DNA of 64,000 bases from Vibrio sp. AND4 (GTDB taxonomy: Bacteria > Pseudomonadota > Gammaproteobacteria > Enterobacterales > Vibrionaceae). The stretch covers positions 1 to 64,000 of the forward strand of contig NZ_ABGR01000010.1 of the NCBI RefSeq assembly GCF_000171815.1, written 5' to 3'. The position numbers and the translations under genes are program-made. Below are positions 38,225-48,582 of the stretch, in pieces. The notes beneath the pieces were generated by a model, which saw nothing but the letters and a program-made list of their open reading frames with translations, did no database searches and was not told the origin of the DNA. Within the stretch, counting starts at the first letter, position 1. Every line of letters begins with the position of its first letter.

Positions 38225-38446
38225 ATGCTATACGACTATATGGACATGCTCGAGTCTATCGGGCTCGATCTTCTTTTTGCTGCTATCTTTTTCTTCATTG
38301 GGATGGCAATAAAAGATGTACTAAAGCAAGGTAATGTTCCTGTTTTTGGTCGTCGTATTGTGTGGTTGGTTCTTTTCCTTGGCTGCGCTGGTTTCATCGC
38401 CAAAGGTTTGATTCAGCTCAGTTGGGAAGGCACAGGGTTAGGTTAA
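38225..38446 (+). CDS. DUF2788 small membrane protein
   Basis: 73 residues with two predicted membrane helices (about 14-33 and 45-64). Strong RBS GAAGGAC. It lies between ybfF and fldA. The length, double helix and position fit DUF2788 proteins of gamma-proteobacteria; function unknown. Confidence 0.82.
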   Translation: MLYDYMDMLESIGLDLLFAAIFFFIGMAIKDVLKQGNVPVFGRRIVWLVLFLGCAGFIAKGLIQLSWEGTGLG

Positions 38447-38493
38447 GCTCTGCTCCCATCGCCACTAACAAACAATGTAAAGGTATAGACTCT

Positions 38494-39027
38494 ATGGCAA
38501 GTGTAGGTATCTTCTTCGGTAGCGACACAGGTAATACTGAAGCCGTTGCAAAGATGATTCAAAAGCAACTAGGTAAACAACTAGTTCACGTTCAAGACAT
38601 CGCAAAAAGCAGCAAAGAAGACATCGATAACTTCGATCTTCTGCTTCTGGGCATTCCGACTTGGTACTACGGTGAAGCACAATGTGATTGGGATGACTTC
38701 TTCCCAGAACTTGAGCAAATCGATTTCTCTACAAAGCTAGTTGCTATCTTCGGTTGCGGTGACCAAGAAGATTATGCAGAGTACTTCTGCGACGCAATGG
38801 GCACCGTTCGTGACATCGTTGAAGCGAAAGGCGGTACTATCCTAGGTTACACTTCGACTGAAAGCTACGAATTCGAAGCGTCGAAAGGGTTAGTTGAAGG
38901 CGATGACAGCCAATTTGTGGGTCTATGTATCGACGAAGACCGTCAACCTGAACTGACTGACGAGCGCGTTAAAAACTGGGTTAAACAAATCCACGAAGAA
39001 ATGTGCTTAGCAGAGCTTGAAGACTAA
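38494..39027 (+). CDS. fldA: Flavodoxin 1
   Basis: 177 residues from ATG 38494 (MASVGIFFGSDTGNTEAVAK); an upstream in-frame start would run into the preceding gene. FMN phosphate loop GSDTGNTE, aromatic FMN stacking residues in PTWYYGE and GCGDQEDYAEYF. Long-chain flavodoxin, an electron carrier for enzymes such as IspG/IspH, BioB and MetH. Upstream of fur as in E. coli. Confidence 0.97.
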   Translation: MASVGIFFGSDTGNTEAVAKMIQKQLGKQLVHVQDIAKSSKEDIDNFDLLLLGIPTWYYGEAQCDWDDFFPELEQIDFSTKLVAIFGCGDQEDYAEYFCDAMGTVRDIVEAKGGTILGYTSTESYEFEASKGLVEGDDSQFVGLCIDEDRQPELTDERVKNWVKQIHEEMCLAELED

Positions 39028-39038
39028 GAAAGCATTCA

Positions 39039-39071
39039 TAAAAAAGACCTCCTTCGTGGAGGTCTTTTTGT
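39039..39071. terminator. fldA terminator
   Basis: AAAAAGACCTCC-TTCG-TGGAGGTCTTTTTG, stem with a UUCG loop, between convergent genes. Confidence 0.92.
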
Positions 39072-39084
39072 ATCTAAACAGGTA

Positions 39085-39588
39085 CTAAGAGATTTCTGGC
39101 GCAATGTCTTCCTCTCGATACTGAGGTTTCTTCCTCACATACAACTTACGTTGCACTTCCGAGACAAGGTTGCCTTCTCTGTCTTTCACGTGAGTAATAA
39201 ATTCTGGGAAGCATTTCTCACCATTGCGTGTCATCTGATAGATATCGTCTAACATGCCGTCCGTAATCTCAAAATCTGCAAACAAATCACTTTGCCCAGG
39301 TTTAATAAAGTTGATACTCGCCTCTTTGTCCCAGACATAATATTCCTCGCGAAGAATACCCATCAACATCAAAGAGTAAATAGGGTCAGTGAGAGAGAAA
39401 ATACTTCCACCATATTGCGTCCGATTGGCATTTTTGTTCCACCAGCGCAGTTTCAAACGCACTTTCACCATGCGAAAATCTTCAGAAATATGTAAGATTT
39501 TAATACCGGCGCCCCAAAATGGCGGCCAAATATTGAGCGAAAACTTCACAATCCCTGGCTTATATATTCTAGCAAGTCGCTTATTCAT
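39085..39588 (-). CDS. DUF4442 hotdog-fold protein
   Basis: 167 residues. Text such as PPFWGAGIKILHISEDFRMVKVRL then TQYGGSIFSLTDPIYSLML is typical of DUF4442, a thioesterase-like hotdog fold of the PaaI group. The NxxGG-type stretch lines up with the thioesterase substrate-binding site. Substrate unknown. Convergent with fldA and divergent from fur. Confidence 0.83.
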   Translation of the reverse strand: MNKRLARIYKPGIVKFSLNIWPPFWGAGIKILHISEDFRMVKVRLKLRWWNKNANRTQYGGSIFSLTDPIYSLMLMGILREEYYVWDKEASINFIKPGQSDLFADFEITDGMLDDIYQMTRNGEKCFPEFITHVKDREGNLVSEVQRKLYVRKKPQYREEDIAPEIS

Positions 39589-39786
39589 AACTTTCCGTAG
39601 TCTAAAGTCCCAAACTCATCAGCATACAACTGGTATGACCTGAAATATAATCGACCTGTTTCCAATTTACAAAAAGAATCGATTAACCCTCTGAAGTTCG
39701 TGGTTTAATGTTGAGTACGCTTCGCCTATAATGACATGAATAATATATTCTGTTAAATCGCTGCAGATGATCCAACGGGAAAGTAT

Positions 39787-40236
39787 ATGTCAGACAATAA
39801 TCAGGCGCTGAAGGATGCGGGTTTAAAAGTAACCCTTCCAAGGCTAAAAATTCTAGAAGTACTTCAGCAGCCAGACTGCCAGCACATCAGTGCAGAAGAT
39901 TTGTACAAAAAGCTAATTGATCTAGGTGAAGAGATCGGACTAGCGACCGTTTATCGTGTACTCAACCAATTTGACGATGCCGGCATTGTTACTCGTCATC
40001 ACTTCGAAGGCGGTAAATCAGTTTTTGAACTCTCAACCCAGCATCACCACGACCATCTTGTATGTCTCGATTGTGGTGCAGTGATTGAATTCTCGGATGA
40101 CGTGATAGAAGAGCGTCAAAAAGAAATTGCGGCCAAGTACAACGTTATTCTGACCAATCACAGCTTATACTTATACGGTAAATGTCGTGATGGTTCATGT
40201 AAAACAAACCCTGACGCGCACAAGCCGACAAAATAA
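39787..40236 (+). CDS. fur: Ferric uptake regulator Fur
   Basis: 149 residues. Winged-helix domain to about residue 82 (ATVYRVLNQFDDAGIVTRHHFE), then the dimerisation domain with HHHDHLVCLDCGAVIEF and a second Cys pair in GKCRDGSCK. Represses iron-uptake genes with Fe(II). In this window feoABC and protease 3 carry Fur-like boxes. A palindrome AGAATATATTATTCA on the complementary strand of 39738-39753 might be an autoregulatory site, but it is weak. Confidence 0.98.
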   Translation: MSDNNQALKDAGLKVTLPRLKILEVLQQPDCQHISAEDLYKKLIDLGEEIGLATVYRVLNQFDDAGIVTRHHFEGGKSVFELSTQHHHDHLVCLDCGAVIEFSDDVIEERQKEIAAKYNVILTNHSLYLYGKCRDGSCKTNPDAHKPTK

Positions 40237-40266
40237 AACGTAACGCTTTTATTAACGAAGACTCTA

Positions 40267-40296
40267 AACGTTAGCCTCGGCTGACGTTTTTTATTG
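40267..40296 (+). terminator. fur terminator
   Basis: AACGTTAGCC / GGCTGACGTT stem followed by TTTTATT. Confidence 0.85.
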
Positions 40297-40319
40297 TCTG
40301 AGCAAATCAGATTAACCAT

Positions 40320-40351
40320 AAAAAATGCCAGCAAGAATGCTGGCATTTTTG
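40320..40351 (-). terminator. glnS terminator
   Basis: AAAAATGCCAGC-aagaat-GCTGGCATTTTT, 12-bp stem downstream of the glnS stop. Confidence 0.9.
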
Positions 40352-40367
40352 TGAGCAAGGATGGAGA

Positions 40368-42038
40368 TTATTGAGTCTCGATTTTCGCCCAGGTATCACG
40401 TAGGCCAACCGTACGGTTGAACACTAACTTGTTCGCTGAAGAGTCTTTTGAATCTGCACAGAAATAACCCGTACGCTCAAACTGGTAGCCTTTTTCAGCT
40501 TCTGATGTCGCTAGGCTTGGCTCAACAAAACCATTTAGAACCACGAGTGATTCTGGGTTGATCGTCGCAGCAAAATCATCCGCAGCGGCTGGGTTTGGCA
40601 CTGTGAACAAGCGATCATACAGACGGATTTCTGCAGGCAGTGCTTTATCCGCTGAAACCCAGTGAATAACACCTTTCACTTTGCGGCCATCTGCTGGGTT
40701 CTTACCTAGTGTGTCAGCGTCATAAGTACAGAAGATGGTTGTGATCTTGCCTTCCGCGTCTTTCTCAATACGTTTTGCTTTGATCACGTATGCGCCACGT
40801 AGACGTACCTCTTTGCCCAAAACAAGACGCTTGTACTTCTTATTTGCTTCTTCACGGAAATCTTCACGCTCAATCCAAACTTCGCGAGTGAATGGTACTT
40901 CACGCTCACCCATTTCAGGTTTGTTTGGATGGTTCGCAACTGTCAGTGTCTCTACCGCGTCTTCTTCGAAGTTCTCGATAACAAGTTTAACAGGATCGAG
41001 AACAGCCATTGCACGTGGTGCGTTTTCGTTTAGATCATCACGAATGCATGACTCTAAAGAACCAAACTCAATCATGTTCTCTTGCTTGGTTACGCCAATA
41101 CGCTTACAGAATTCACGAATCGATGCAGATGTAAAACCACGACGACGCAGACCGGATACGGTTGGCATGCGTGGATCATCCCAACCATCAACCAAGTTTT
41201 CGGTCACTAGTTGGTTCAGCTTGCGCTTAGACATCACTGTGTATTCAAGATTTAATCGACTGAACTCATACTGATGTGGACGGCTATCAATCGTGATGTT
41301 ATCGAGAACCCAATCGTACAGGCGGCGGTTGTCCATGAACTCCAAAGTACAGATAGAGTGCGTAATGCCCTCTAACGCATCAGAGATACAGTGCGTGAAG
41401 TCGTACATTGGGTAAATGCACCACTTATCACCAGTCTGGTGGTGAGTCGCGAAACGAACACGATAGATAACAGGATCACGCATGACCATGAATGAAGAGC
41501 CCATGTCGATCTTCGCGCGAAGACACGCTTTACCTTCTTCGAACTCACCTGCGCGCATTTTCTCAAATAGTGCTAGGTTTTCTTCGATTGGGCGATCACG
41601 GTATGGGCTTGGTTTGCCCGGCGCTGTTAGTGTACCGCGGTATTCACGAATCTGCTCAGGACTTAGTTCATCAACATACGCTAAGCCTTTATTGATCAAT
41701 TCAATTGCATATTCGTAAAGCTTATCGAAATAGTTTGATGAGTAACATACTTCACCATCCCACTCGAAGCCCAACCAGTTTACATCTTTCTTGATAGACT
41801 CAACGTATTCGATGTCTTCTTTTTCAGGGTTTGTATCATCGAAACGCAAGTTACATTGGCCCTGGTAGTCTTGAGCAATACCGAAGTTCAAACAGATGGA
41901 CTTAGCATGACCGATATGCAAGTAGCCATTCGGCTCAGGCGGAAATCGAGTATGCACGCTAGTGTGTTTACCATCCGCTAGATCTTTATCAATGATCTGG
42001 CGAATAAAGTTTGATGGACGAGCATCAGCTTCACTCAT
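40368..42038 (-). CDS. glnS: Glutaminyl-tRNA synthetase
   Basis: 556 residues. Class I: HIGH motif [14 protein letters not shown] near residue 33-46, KMSKS as VMSKRKL near 270, and C-terminal beta-barrel anticodon domains. True GlnRS as in E. coli, so no GatCAB route is implied for Gln. Monocistronic beside fur and nagE. Confidence 0.98.
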   Translation of the reverse strand: MSEADARPSNFIRQIIDKDLADGKHTSVHTRFPPEPNGYLHIGHAKSICLNFGIAQDYQGQCNLRFDDTNPEKEDIEYVESIKKDVNWLGFEWDGEVCYSSNYFDKLYEYAIELINKGLAYVDELSPEQIREYRGTLTAPGKPSPYRDRPIEENLALFEKMRAGEFEEGKACLRAKIDMGSSFMVMRDPVIYRVRFATHHQTGDKWCIYPMYDFTHCISDALEGITHSICTLEFMDNRRLYDWVLDNITIDSRPHQYEFSRLNLEYTVMSKRKLNQLVTENLVDGWDDPRMPTVSGLRRRGFTSASIREFCKRIGVTKQENMIEFGSLESCIRDDLNENAPRAMAVLDPVKLVIENFEEDAVETLTVANHPNKPEMGEREVPFTREVWIEREDFREEANKKYKRLVLGKEVRLRGAYVIKAKRIEKDAEGKITTIFCTYDADTLGKNPADGRKVKGVIHWVSADKALPAEIRLYDRLFTVPNPAAADDFAATINPESLVVLNGFVEPSLATSEAEKGYQFERTGYFCADSKDSSANKLVFNRTVGLRDTWAKIETQ

Positions 42039-42218
42039 CTATAGCACCTCAAAAATATTAGTATTGTCAGAGAAACGTTACTCAGTAAACTTAATCGGTT
42101 TACAGAGTGCTTTGTCCTAATGATCCACAATTCTTAGCGATTAGACAACAAGAACCGTCGTTAAAACAGCAATATTTCTCTTCTTCGCTTGAAAGCACAG
42201 CATATTAAATCTGCATAA

Positions 42219-42250
42219 ACAAAAAAAGACCTCCCGAAGGAGGTCTTCAC
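42219..42250 (-). terminator. nagE terminator
   Basis: On the minus strand GAAGACCTCC-TTCG-GGAGGTCTTTTTTTG. Confidence 0.9.
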
Positions 42251-42270
42251 AGAGAATAATTAAGATATCA

Positions 42271-43839
42271 CTAAGGCAGTTTTACATCTGATAGATCTTC
42301 ACCCGCACCAATCGCTTTCATTTCACCAGCAACGATTTCTGCAAGAGGACCAAGGATAACTTGAAGGTTGTTTTCACCAAGCTTAACCACACCTTTTGCA
42401 CCTAATCTCTTAAGTACTGCTTCGTCAGCAACGGAGCGGTCTTTAAGCGTTAAACGTAGGCGAGTGATACACGCATCGATTGACGTTAGGTTGTCATGAC
42501 CGCCGAGTGCTTTAAGGTATTGGCGAGCCAGGTCACCTTTTGGTGCATCACCAGCAGGAGCTACAGATTCATCGTCATCTTCACGGCCCGGTGATTTCAG
42601 GTTAAATGCGCGGATAGCGAAGCTGAATGTAACGAAGTAAAGCACACCGAAGCCTAGACCTAGAGCAAGAAGCACTAGAGGCTTAGTCGCTAGACCGAAG
42701 TTCAGTACGAAGTCAATTAGACCCGCAGAGAAACCAAAGCCATGTAGCGTACCAAGCGTGTTTGCAAGTACTAGAGATAGACCAGTAAACACGGCGTGGA
42801 TTGCGTATAGAGCAGGTGCTAGGAACACAAACATGAACTCTAAAGGCTCTGTGATACCTGTTAGGAACGAACAGAATGCTACCGAGAACAGCGCACCACC
42901 AACTTGACTGCGTTTCTCAGCTGGTGCTGCTAGATACATAGCGAGTGCCGCACCCGGAAGACCGAACATCATCACAGGGAAGAAGCCGTTCATGAATACA
43001 CCAGCGCTCTTATCGCCGCCGAAGAAACGGTGTAGATCACCAGATTTTAGAGTTTCAGTTACTTCTTTAACTGTTGCGGTGATTTCTGGAGTTACAGAGT
43101 TAGCGAATTCAAATGTGTGAGTTTGACTAGCAACAAGAGTTTTCGCTAAAGCAGGGTCAACACAAAGCTGTTGTAGTGCAGGAAGCGCTTGTCCAGCCGC
43201 ATTTGCGCCAGATACTAACACTTCTTGACATGTACCCATACCGAACCAGAAGTAAGAGTTTAGTACATGGTGCAGGCCTACAGGGATAAGTGCACGGTTA
43301 AGAGTACCGTATACGAACTGACCGATAGAACCAGAGGTAGATATTGCGTGTGCTAGTGTATCCAGACCACCTTGGATTGTTGGCCATACAAAACCAGCAA
43401 CAGCACCCACGACTAGCGAGAACAGACCCGCCATGATTGGAACTAGACGTTTGCCAGAGAAGAATGCCAACCACTCAGGGAGACGAGTAGTATGGAAAGC
43501 GTTGTAAGAGTGACCAGCGATAATACCAGCAATGATACCGCCAAAGAATGACATGTTTACGCTTTCGTCGATTGTTGATGCTGTTGCTGTCAATACAAAG
43601 TAAGCAACCGCACCCGCTAGACCTGCTGCACCCTGACCGTCTTTTGAAAGACCAATCGCGATGCCGAGACCGAATAATAGTGGTAGTTGGCTAAAAATTG
43701 CGTTACCAGCAGATGCCATAAACGCGATATCTAAAAGATCAGGCTGCCCCAAACGTAGTAAGAGCGCTGCAACTGGAAGCGTTGCGATAGGAAGCATAAG
43801 AGCTTTACCTAACTTCTGCGCGTATCCGAGAATATTCAC
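42271..43839 (-). CDS. nagE: PTS N-acetylglucosamine permease IICB
   Basis: 522 residues, IIC membrane domain (about 1-390) with LHHVLNSYFWF and GITEPLEFMF, then a IIB domain with phospho-Cys457 in SIDACITRLRL. The IIA domain that ends E. coli NagE is absent, so Crr (IIA-Glc) probably donates phosphate. Imports GlcNAc as GlcNAc-6-P, the substrate of NagA encoded divergently. Confidence 0.95.
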   Translation of the reverse strand: MNILGYAQKLGKALMLPIATLPVAALLLRLGQPDLLDIAFMASAGNAIFSQLPLLFGLGIAIGLSKDGQGAAGLAGAVAYFVLTATASTIDESVNMSFFGGIIAGIIAGHSYNAFHTTRLPEWLAFFSGKRLVPIMAGLFSLVVGAVAGFVWPTIQGGLDTLAHAISTSGSIGQFVYGTLNRALIPVGLHHVLNSYFWFGMGTCQEVLVSGANAAGQALPALQQLCVDPALAKTLVASQTHTFEFANSVTPEITATVKEVTETLKSGDLHRFFGGDKSAGVFMNGFFPVMMFGLPGAALAMYLAAPAEKRSQVGGALFSVAFCSFLTGITEPLEFMFVFLAPALYAIHAVFTGLSLVLANTLGTLHGFGFSAGLIDFVLNFGLATKPLVLLALGLGFGVLYFVTFSFAIRAFNLKSPGREDDDESVAPAGDAPKGDLARQYLKALGGHDNLTSIDACITRLRLTLKDRSVADEAVLKRLGAKGVVKLGENNLQVILGPLAEIVAGEMKAIGAGEDLSDVKLP

Positions 43840-43921
43840 CTTAAGTTCCCCCTGTAGGATTTTATGTTTTGTCGAATGACTTATTTCAGCCGTTCAATTT
43901 AGTCGCTGCCAGTTTATGTTA

Positions 43922-43944
43922 TTAATTTTCCCCCGCAAATTAAA
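43922..43944. promoter_or_regulatory. Probable NagC operator upstream of nagE
   Basis: TTAATTTTCCCCCGCAAATTAAA is close to the NagC site pattern (TTAATTT..., AAATTAA with a GCG/CGC core). It lies 83 bases before the nagE start. Confidence 0.55.
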
Positions 43945-43955
43945 CGCTCATTGTT

Positions 43956-43971
43956 TGTGATCATAATCACC
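43956..43971. promoter_or_regulatory. Probable CRP site in nagE-nagA region
   Basis: TGTGA-TCATAA-TCACC, followed by ACA; one mismatch to the CRP consensus. Expected for a GlcNAc system. Confidence 0.6.
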
Positions 43972-44224
43972 ACAAACAGGGCATTCAGAAGGTTTTTGCT
44001 AGCGAGATCATAAAACTTATTTTATTATACAAAAAAATGGTGTTTTAGAGATAATATTCTCGGACTTTATGCAATAAAGAATCAGTGTTATTTTGATGTT
44101 TCTACAGATGATTCTCAGTAACTTTGCTCTAAAAAACAATCAAACAAAAAAGTTAAGTTGTTATTTTTCAGCTAGTTACCATGACAACAAAGTCAATAAA
44201 GAACGCAATTTACTGTATGTCGCT

Positions 44225-44290
44225 CGTTATCTAATTCAGTTATACAAACTAAGTTGCAACCCGACTCATGGGTTTATTAATTAGATAACG
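44225..44290 (+). other. Long inverted repeat in the nagA leader
   Basis: Perfect 12-bp arms CGTTATCTAATT (44225-44236) and AATTAGATAACG (44279-44290) enclose a 42-base loop that holds a nested AACCC / GGGTT hairpin (44258-44274). It ends 20 bases before the RBS AAGGA of nagA. It could be an RNA regulatory element or a protein operator. The rest of the 490-base spacer is AT-rich, with a second weak NagC-like stretch near 44018-44040 and no gene. Confidence 0.68.
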
Positions 44291-44329
44291 GAACAGAAAA
44301 TGAATTTCATTTATAAGGACTAGCTGACT

Positions 44330-45466
44330 ATGTACGCGCTAAGTAACTGTAAAATCTATACCGGTAGTGATGTTCTTGCCGATCATGCTGTCATTATCGA
44401 CAATGACCAGATTCAATCAGTTGTGCCCGTGACTCAATTACCAGAAGGTATTGAAATCAAAGATCTAGACGGTGCGAACCTGAGCCCTGGTTTTATCGAT
44501 CTGCAGCTAAACGGCTGTGGTGGCGTGATGCTTAACGACGAAATCACAGCAGAAACAATGCAGATCATGCATGAAGCAAATCTTAAATCTGGTTGTACAA
44601 GCTTTCTGCCTACCCTAATAACATCCTCAGATGAAGACATGCGAGCTTCGATTTCAGCAGCTCGTGAGTACCACAGCAAATACCAAAATCAATCGCTAGG
44701 CTTGCACCTTGAAGGTCCATACCTCAACGTAGCGAAAAAAGGTATTCACAGCGTTGATTTCATTCGCCCTTCTGACGACAACATGATTGACTTGATCTGC
44801 GCGAACGCAGACATCATTGCGAAGGTAACGTTAGCACCAGAACAAAATGACCCTGAGCATATCTCTCGTTTAAAATCCGCTGGTATCGTCGTTTCTATCG
44901 GTCATACGAACGCAACATACACCGAAGCACGTCAAAGCTTCGAGGCAGGCATCACATTTGCGACTCACTTATTCAACGCGATGACGCCAATGGTTGGCCG
45001 AGAGCCTGGGGTCGTTGGTGCCATTTACGATACGCCTGAGGTTTTCGCTGGTATCATTGCTGACGGTTTCCATGTCGATTATGCGAATATTCGAATTGCT
45101 CATAAAATCAAGGGCGAAAAGCTTGTTTTGGTGACGGATGCCACAGCTCCAGCAGGTGCTAACATGGATCATTTTATTTTTGTCGGTAAGAAAGTATATT
45201 ACCGAGATGGTAAGTGTGTTGATGAAAATGGCACACTAGGCGGCTCAGCTCTGACTATGATCGAAGCAGTTCAGAATACAGTTGAGCACGCAGGTATCGC
45301 TTTAGACGAAGCTTTACGAATGGCTACACTTTACCCAGCAACCGCAATCGGTGTTGAGGAACGACTTGGCCGAATTCGAAAAGGTATGGTAGCAAACCTT
45401 ACTGTTTTTGATCGTAACTTCAATGTAAAAGCGACGATTGTTAACGGACAATACGAGCAAAATTAA
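44330..45466 (+). CDS. nagA: N-acetylglucosamine-6-phosphate deacetylase
   Basis: 378 residues. Amidohydrolase TIM barrel: HLEGPYLN (Glu metal ligand), GHTNATY and [10 protein letters not shown] (His ligands), catalytic Asp in VTDATAPAG. Converts GlcNAc-6-P to GlcN-6-P and acetate. nagB is not in the window. nagC follows after a two-base gap, so the two form an operon. Confidence 0.97.
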   Translation: MYALSNCKIYTGSDVLADHAVIIDNDQIQSVVPVTQLPEGIEIKDLDGANLSPGFIDLQLNGCGGVMLNDEITAETMQIMHEANLKSGCTSFLPTLITSSDEDMRASISAAREYHSKYQNQSLGLHLEGPYLNVAKKGIHSVDFIRPSDDNMIDLICANADIIAKVTLAPEQNDPEHISRLKSAGIVVSIGHTNATYTEARQSFEAGITFATHLFNAMTPMVGREPGVVGAIYDTPEVFAGIIADGFHVDYANIRIAHKIKGEKLVLVTDATAPAGANMDHFIFVGKKVYYRDGKCVDENGTLGGSALTMIEAVQNTVEHAGIALDEALRMATLYPATAIGVEERLGRIRKGMVANLTVFDRNFNVKATIVNGQYEQN

Positions 45467-45468
45467 GC

Positions 45469-46683
45469 ATGAATGGCGGACAAATTGGTAATGTAGATTT
45501 AGTAAAACAGCTGAACAGCGCTGCAGTGTATCGGCTGATTGACCAACAAGGTCCAATCTCCCGTATTCAAGTTGCGGATGTTAGTCAGCTCGCTCCAGCA
45601 AGTGTTACCAAAATAACCCGCCAACTTTTAGAGCGCGGCTTAATTAAAGAAGTCGCGCAACAAGCTTCTACCGGTGGCCGTCGAGCTATTTCGTTGACCA
45701 CTGAAGTGAAACCTTTTCACTCCGTCGCAATTCGATTGGGTCGTGACTACGTGCAATTTTGCCTCTACGACTTAGGCGGCAACGCATTGGTTCAAGCCCA
45801 GCACGAATTTTACTACGGCAACCAAGCTGACTTGGTCTCTGGTTTAGTTGATTTAATGAGAGACTTCATAAATCGTTGCCAAGACAAAATCGATCAACTT
45901 ATCGCTATCGGAATCACACTACCTGGTTTGGTGAACCCAAGTACAGGCGTTGTTGAATACATGCCGAATACGGATATTGATAATCTCGCTCTTGGTGACA
46001 TCATTCGTGAAAAGTTCAATATTGCGTGTTTTGTCGGGAACGACGTACGCGGTATGGCATTAGCTGAACACTATTTTGGCGCGAGCCAAGATTGCCAAGA
46101 TTCGATTCTTGTGAGTGTACACCGTGGTACTGGTGCAGGAATCATAGTCAATGGCCAAGTGTTCCTCGGTTTCAACCGTAATGTCGGAGAAATCGGCCAT
46201 ATCCAAATCGATCCGCTCGGCGAACAGTGTCAGTGTGGTAACTTTGGTTGCCTAGAGACGGTTGCAGCAAATCCAGCCATCATATCGCGCGTACAAAAAC
46301 TCATTGCACAAGGTTACGAATCAAGCCTTGGCCAGCTTGAGCACATCACCATCGACGACGTTTGCACTCATGCAATGAATGGCGACGAGCTGGCGAAGCA
46401 AAGCCTAGTTCGCGTAGGTAACCAACTTGGTAAAGCTATCGCCATGACGATTAACTTGTTTAACCCACAAAAAATCGTCATCGCCGGTGATATTACTGCC
46501 GCTGAAGACATTGTTTTTCCAGCGATCCAGCGCAACGTCGAGACCCAATCTTTGAAAACTTTCCACAACGAACTACCAATCGTTGCTTCTCTTATCGATA
46601 AACAGCCAACAAAGGGCGCATTTGCAATGATCAAACGTGCTATGTTGAACGGAGTTTTGTTACAAAAACTACTAGAAGACTAA
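45469..46683 (+). CDS. nagC: NagC, GlcNAc-6-P-responsive ROK repressor
   Basis: 404 residues. N-terminal HTH (GNVDLVKQLNSAAVYRLID then ASVTKITRQLLERGL), ROK domain with GHIQIDPLGEQCQCGNFGCLE (zinc-binding Cys cluster) and VGEIGH. E. coli NagC represses nag and activates glmU; GlcNAc-6-P is the inducer. Controls the divergent nagE and nagAC via the site at 43922 and perhaps others. Confidence 0.97.
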   Translation: MNGGQIGNVDLVKQLNSAAVYRLIDQQGPISRIQVADVSQLAPASVTKITRQLLERGLIKEVAQQASTGGRRAISLTTEVKPFHSVAIRLGRDYVQFCLYDLGGNALVQAQHEFYYGNQADLVSGLVDLMRDFINRCQDKIDQLIAIGITLPGLVNPSTGVVEYMPNTDIDNLALGDIIREKFNIACFVGNDVRGMALAEHYFGASQDCQDSILVSVHRGTGAGIIVNGQVFLGFNRNVGEIGHIQIDPLGEQCQCGNFGCLETVAANPAIISRVQKLIAQGYESSLGQLEHITIDDVCTHAMNGDELAKQSLVRVGNQLGKAIAMTINLFNPQKIVIAGDITAAEDIVFPAIQRNVETQSLKTFHNELPIVASLIDKQPTKGAFAMIKRAMLNGVLLQKLLED

Positions 46684-46711
46684 GTTTATACAATTAATTG
46701 AGTTACAATCT

Positions 46712-46738
46712 CGGGCTGTGGTTTCACAGCCCGTTTTT
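46712..46738 (+). terminator. nagAC terminator
   Basis: CGGGCTGTG-gttt-CACAGCCCG then TTTTTG. Confidence 0.93.
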
Positions 46739-46764
46739 GTATATCAGGGATACAGCTTAACAGT

Positions 46765-48354
46765 ATGGAAATTATTCTTATTACAACGGCGTTCCTCGCC
46801 GGCTTAATTGCAATCAAATGCAACCTCCCGCCTTTAGTCGGTTTCCTACTTGCAGGTTTCAGCCTTCATGCGTTTGGCTACCAAAGTAATGATGTTATTG
46901 TCACACTCGCCGATCTCGGTGTGACCTTGCTGCTTTTCACTATTGGCCTAAAACTGGATGTAAAAACGCTGCTCTCTAAAGAGATTTGGGGGGGAGCCAC
47001 CGCGCACAATATTATCTCGACTCTTTTCTTTGCATCGGTGCTTATTGGCTTGAAGTTACTTGGGCTCGCAGCCCTGACCACCATGGACCACAGCCAAATT
47101 CTATTGCTCGCTTTCGCTCTCTCCTTCTCCAGTACCGTATTTGCGGTTAAGTCGCTGCAAGAGAAAGGTGAAATGAACGCCACCTATGGCACCATTGCCA
47201 TTGGTATCTTGGTTATGCAGGATATTTTTGCCGTGGTCTTCCTTACCGCTTCGACAGGAAAAATTCCGGAATGGTATGCTATCGGACTGTTTGCCCTGCC
47301 GTTCCTTCGCCCCTTGTTCTACAAACTGTTAGACAAAGTAGGCCATGGTGAGATGTTGGTTCTGTTCGGCATTTTTTTTGCGCTCGTCGTTGGCGCGGGC
47401 TTATTTAAATTTGTCGGTATGAAGCCAGATTTAGGTGCATTAATATTGGGTATGCTGCTGGCCAGCCATCATAAAGCATCCGAGCTATCAAAATCGCTGT
47501 TCAATATGAAAGAGCTATTTCTCGTCTGTTTTTTCCTCAATATTGGTTTATCTGCATCATTGAGCTTTACTGGTGTTGGCTTAGCGCTGTTGTTCATCTT
47601 GCTATTACCGATCAAAGGGCTGCTGTACTTCCTCACCATTAACCACTTTAAGTTCCGTGTACGTACTTCGTTACTGACATCGCTATCACTTTTCAACTAC
47701 AGTGAATTTGGTCTGATTGTTGGAGGCTTGGCTTACAAAATGGGTTGGATGCCAAGCGACATGTTGGCTGCGATTGCTGTCGCGGTATCTATTTCGTTCA
47801 TTATCTCTGCTCCGCTAAACCGATTGGGTCACCAGATTTACCAACACTCTGGTAAATGGCTGCAAGAAACGGCAGCAGAGAAACTCAATCAACGTGATCA
47901 GCTCATCAATCCGGGTCGTGCTCAGGTGCTTATTCTTGGCATGGGCCGAATCGGTACGGGTGCTTACGATGAAATACGCGCTCGATACGGCAAGATTTCA
48001 TTGGGGGTCGAAGTTCGTGAGGACGCCGCGCACAAACATAGGTCTGAGGGGAGAAATGTCATCGCAGGTGATGCGACTGACCCTGATTTTTGGGAACGTA
48101 TTTTAGATACGGCTAACGTAAAGCTGGTCCTACTGGCCATGCCACATCATCAAGGCAACCAAACTGCACTTGAGCAGCTGCAAAGTCGAAAATATAAAGG
48201 ACAAATTGCGGCTATTGCCGAATACCCAGATCAGATCGAAGGCTTATTAGCAACTGGCGTAGATGCCGCATTCAACATTTATAATGAGGCCGGAAGTGGA
48301 TTTGCACGTCATGTTTGCGATCAACTTCAACCTCAGTTCACACCGATAAAATAA
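46765..48354 (+). CDS. Monovalent cation:proton antiporter-2 family protein (Kef-type)
   Basis: 529 residues. About 12 membrane helices of the Na/H exchanger fold over residues 1-375, then an RCK/TrkA-N Rossmann domain starting VLILGMGRIGTGAYDEI (about 390). The layout is that of KefB/KefC/YbaL-type CPA2 proteins, but it is shorter and lacks the KefF-type partner gene, so the ion (K+ or Na+) and regulation are unclear. A CAGGGA is rather far upstream of the ATG, so the start is slightly uncertain. Confidence 0.88.
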   Translation: MEIILITTAFLAGLIAIKCNLPPLVGFLLAGFSLHAFGYQSNDVIVTLADLGVTLLLFTIGLKLDVKTLLSKEIWGGATAHNIISTLFFASVLIGLKLLGLAALTTMDHSQILLLAFALSFSSTVFAVKSLQEKGEMNATYGTIAIGILVMQDIFAVVFLTASTGKIPEWYAIGLFALPFLRPLFYKLLDKVGHGEMLVLFGIFFALVVGAGLFKFVGMKPDLGALILGMLLASHHKASELSKSLFNMKELFLVCFFLNIGLSASLSFTGVGLALLFILLLPIKGLLYFLTINHFKFRVRTSLLTSLSLFNYSEFGLIVGGLAYKMGWMPSDMLAAIAVAVSISFIISAPLNRLGHQIYQHSGKWLQETAAEKLNQRDQLINPGRAQVLILGMGRIGTGAYDEIRARYGKISLGVEVREDAAHKHRSEGRNVIAGDATDPDFWERILDTANVKLVLLAMPHHQGNQTALEQLQSRKYKGQIAAIAEYPDQIEGLLATGVDAAFNIYNEAGSGFARHVCDQLQPQFTPIK

Positions 48355-48376
48355 GCATCGAAGTGGATTTATTTTG

Positions 48377-48403
48377 AGCCCTCTATCGATAAGAGGGCTT
48401 TTC
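48377..48403 (+). terminator. Terminator after the antiporter gene
   Basis: AGCCCTCT / AGAGGGCT stem followed by TTTCTG. Confidence 0.8.
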
Positions 48404-48582
48404 TGTACACTTTTTAAACCAAAACTTAATCCCATTCACCAAAACAGACAATTAATTAAATTTTATTTACTCAATATAGTTTCTTGCTATCTTTTTCGTC
48501 ATGAATCGTTGCTTTTTTTACTCATAATGGCAAATTAAAGCTATACCGATTAAAAATTGTCTAGTTTAAAAAAGGATGTTGT

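Noticed and set aside
40735..41274. 179-codon ORF on the + strand
   Set aside because: Antisense shadow inside glnS with Ser/Arg-rich text typical of reverse frames.
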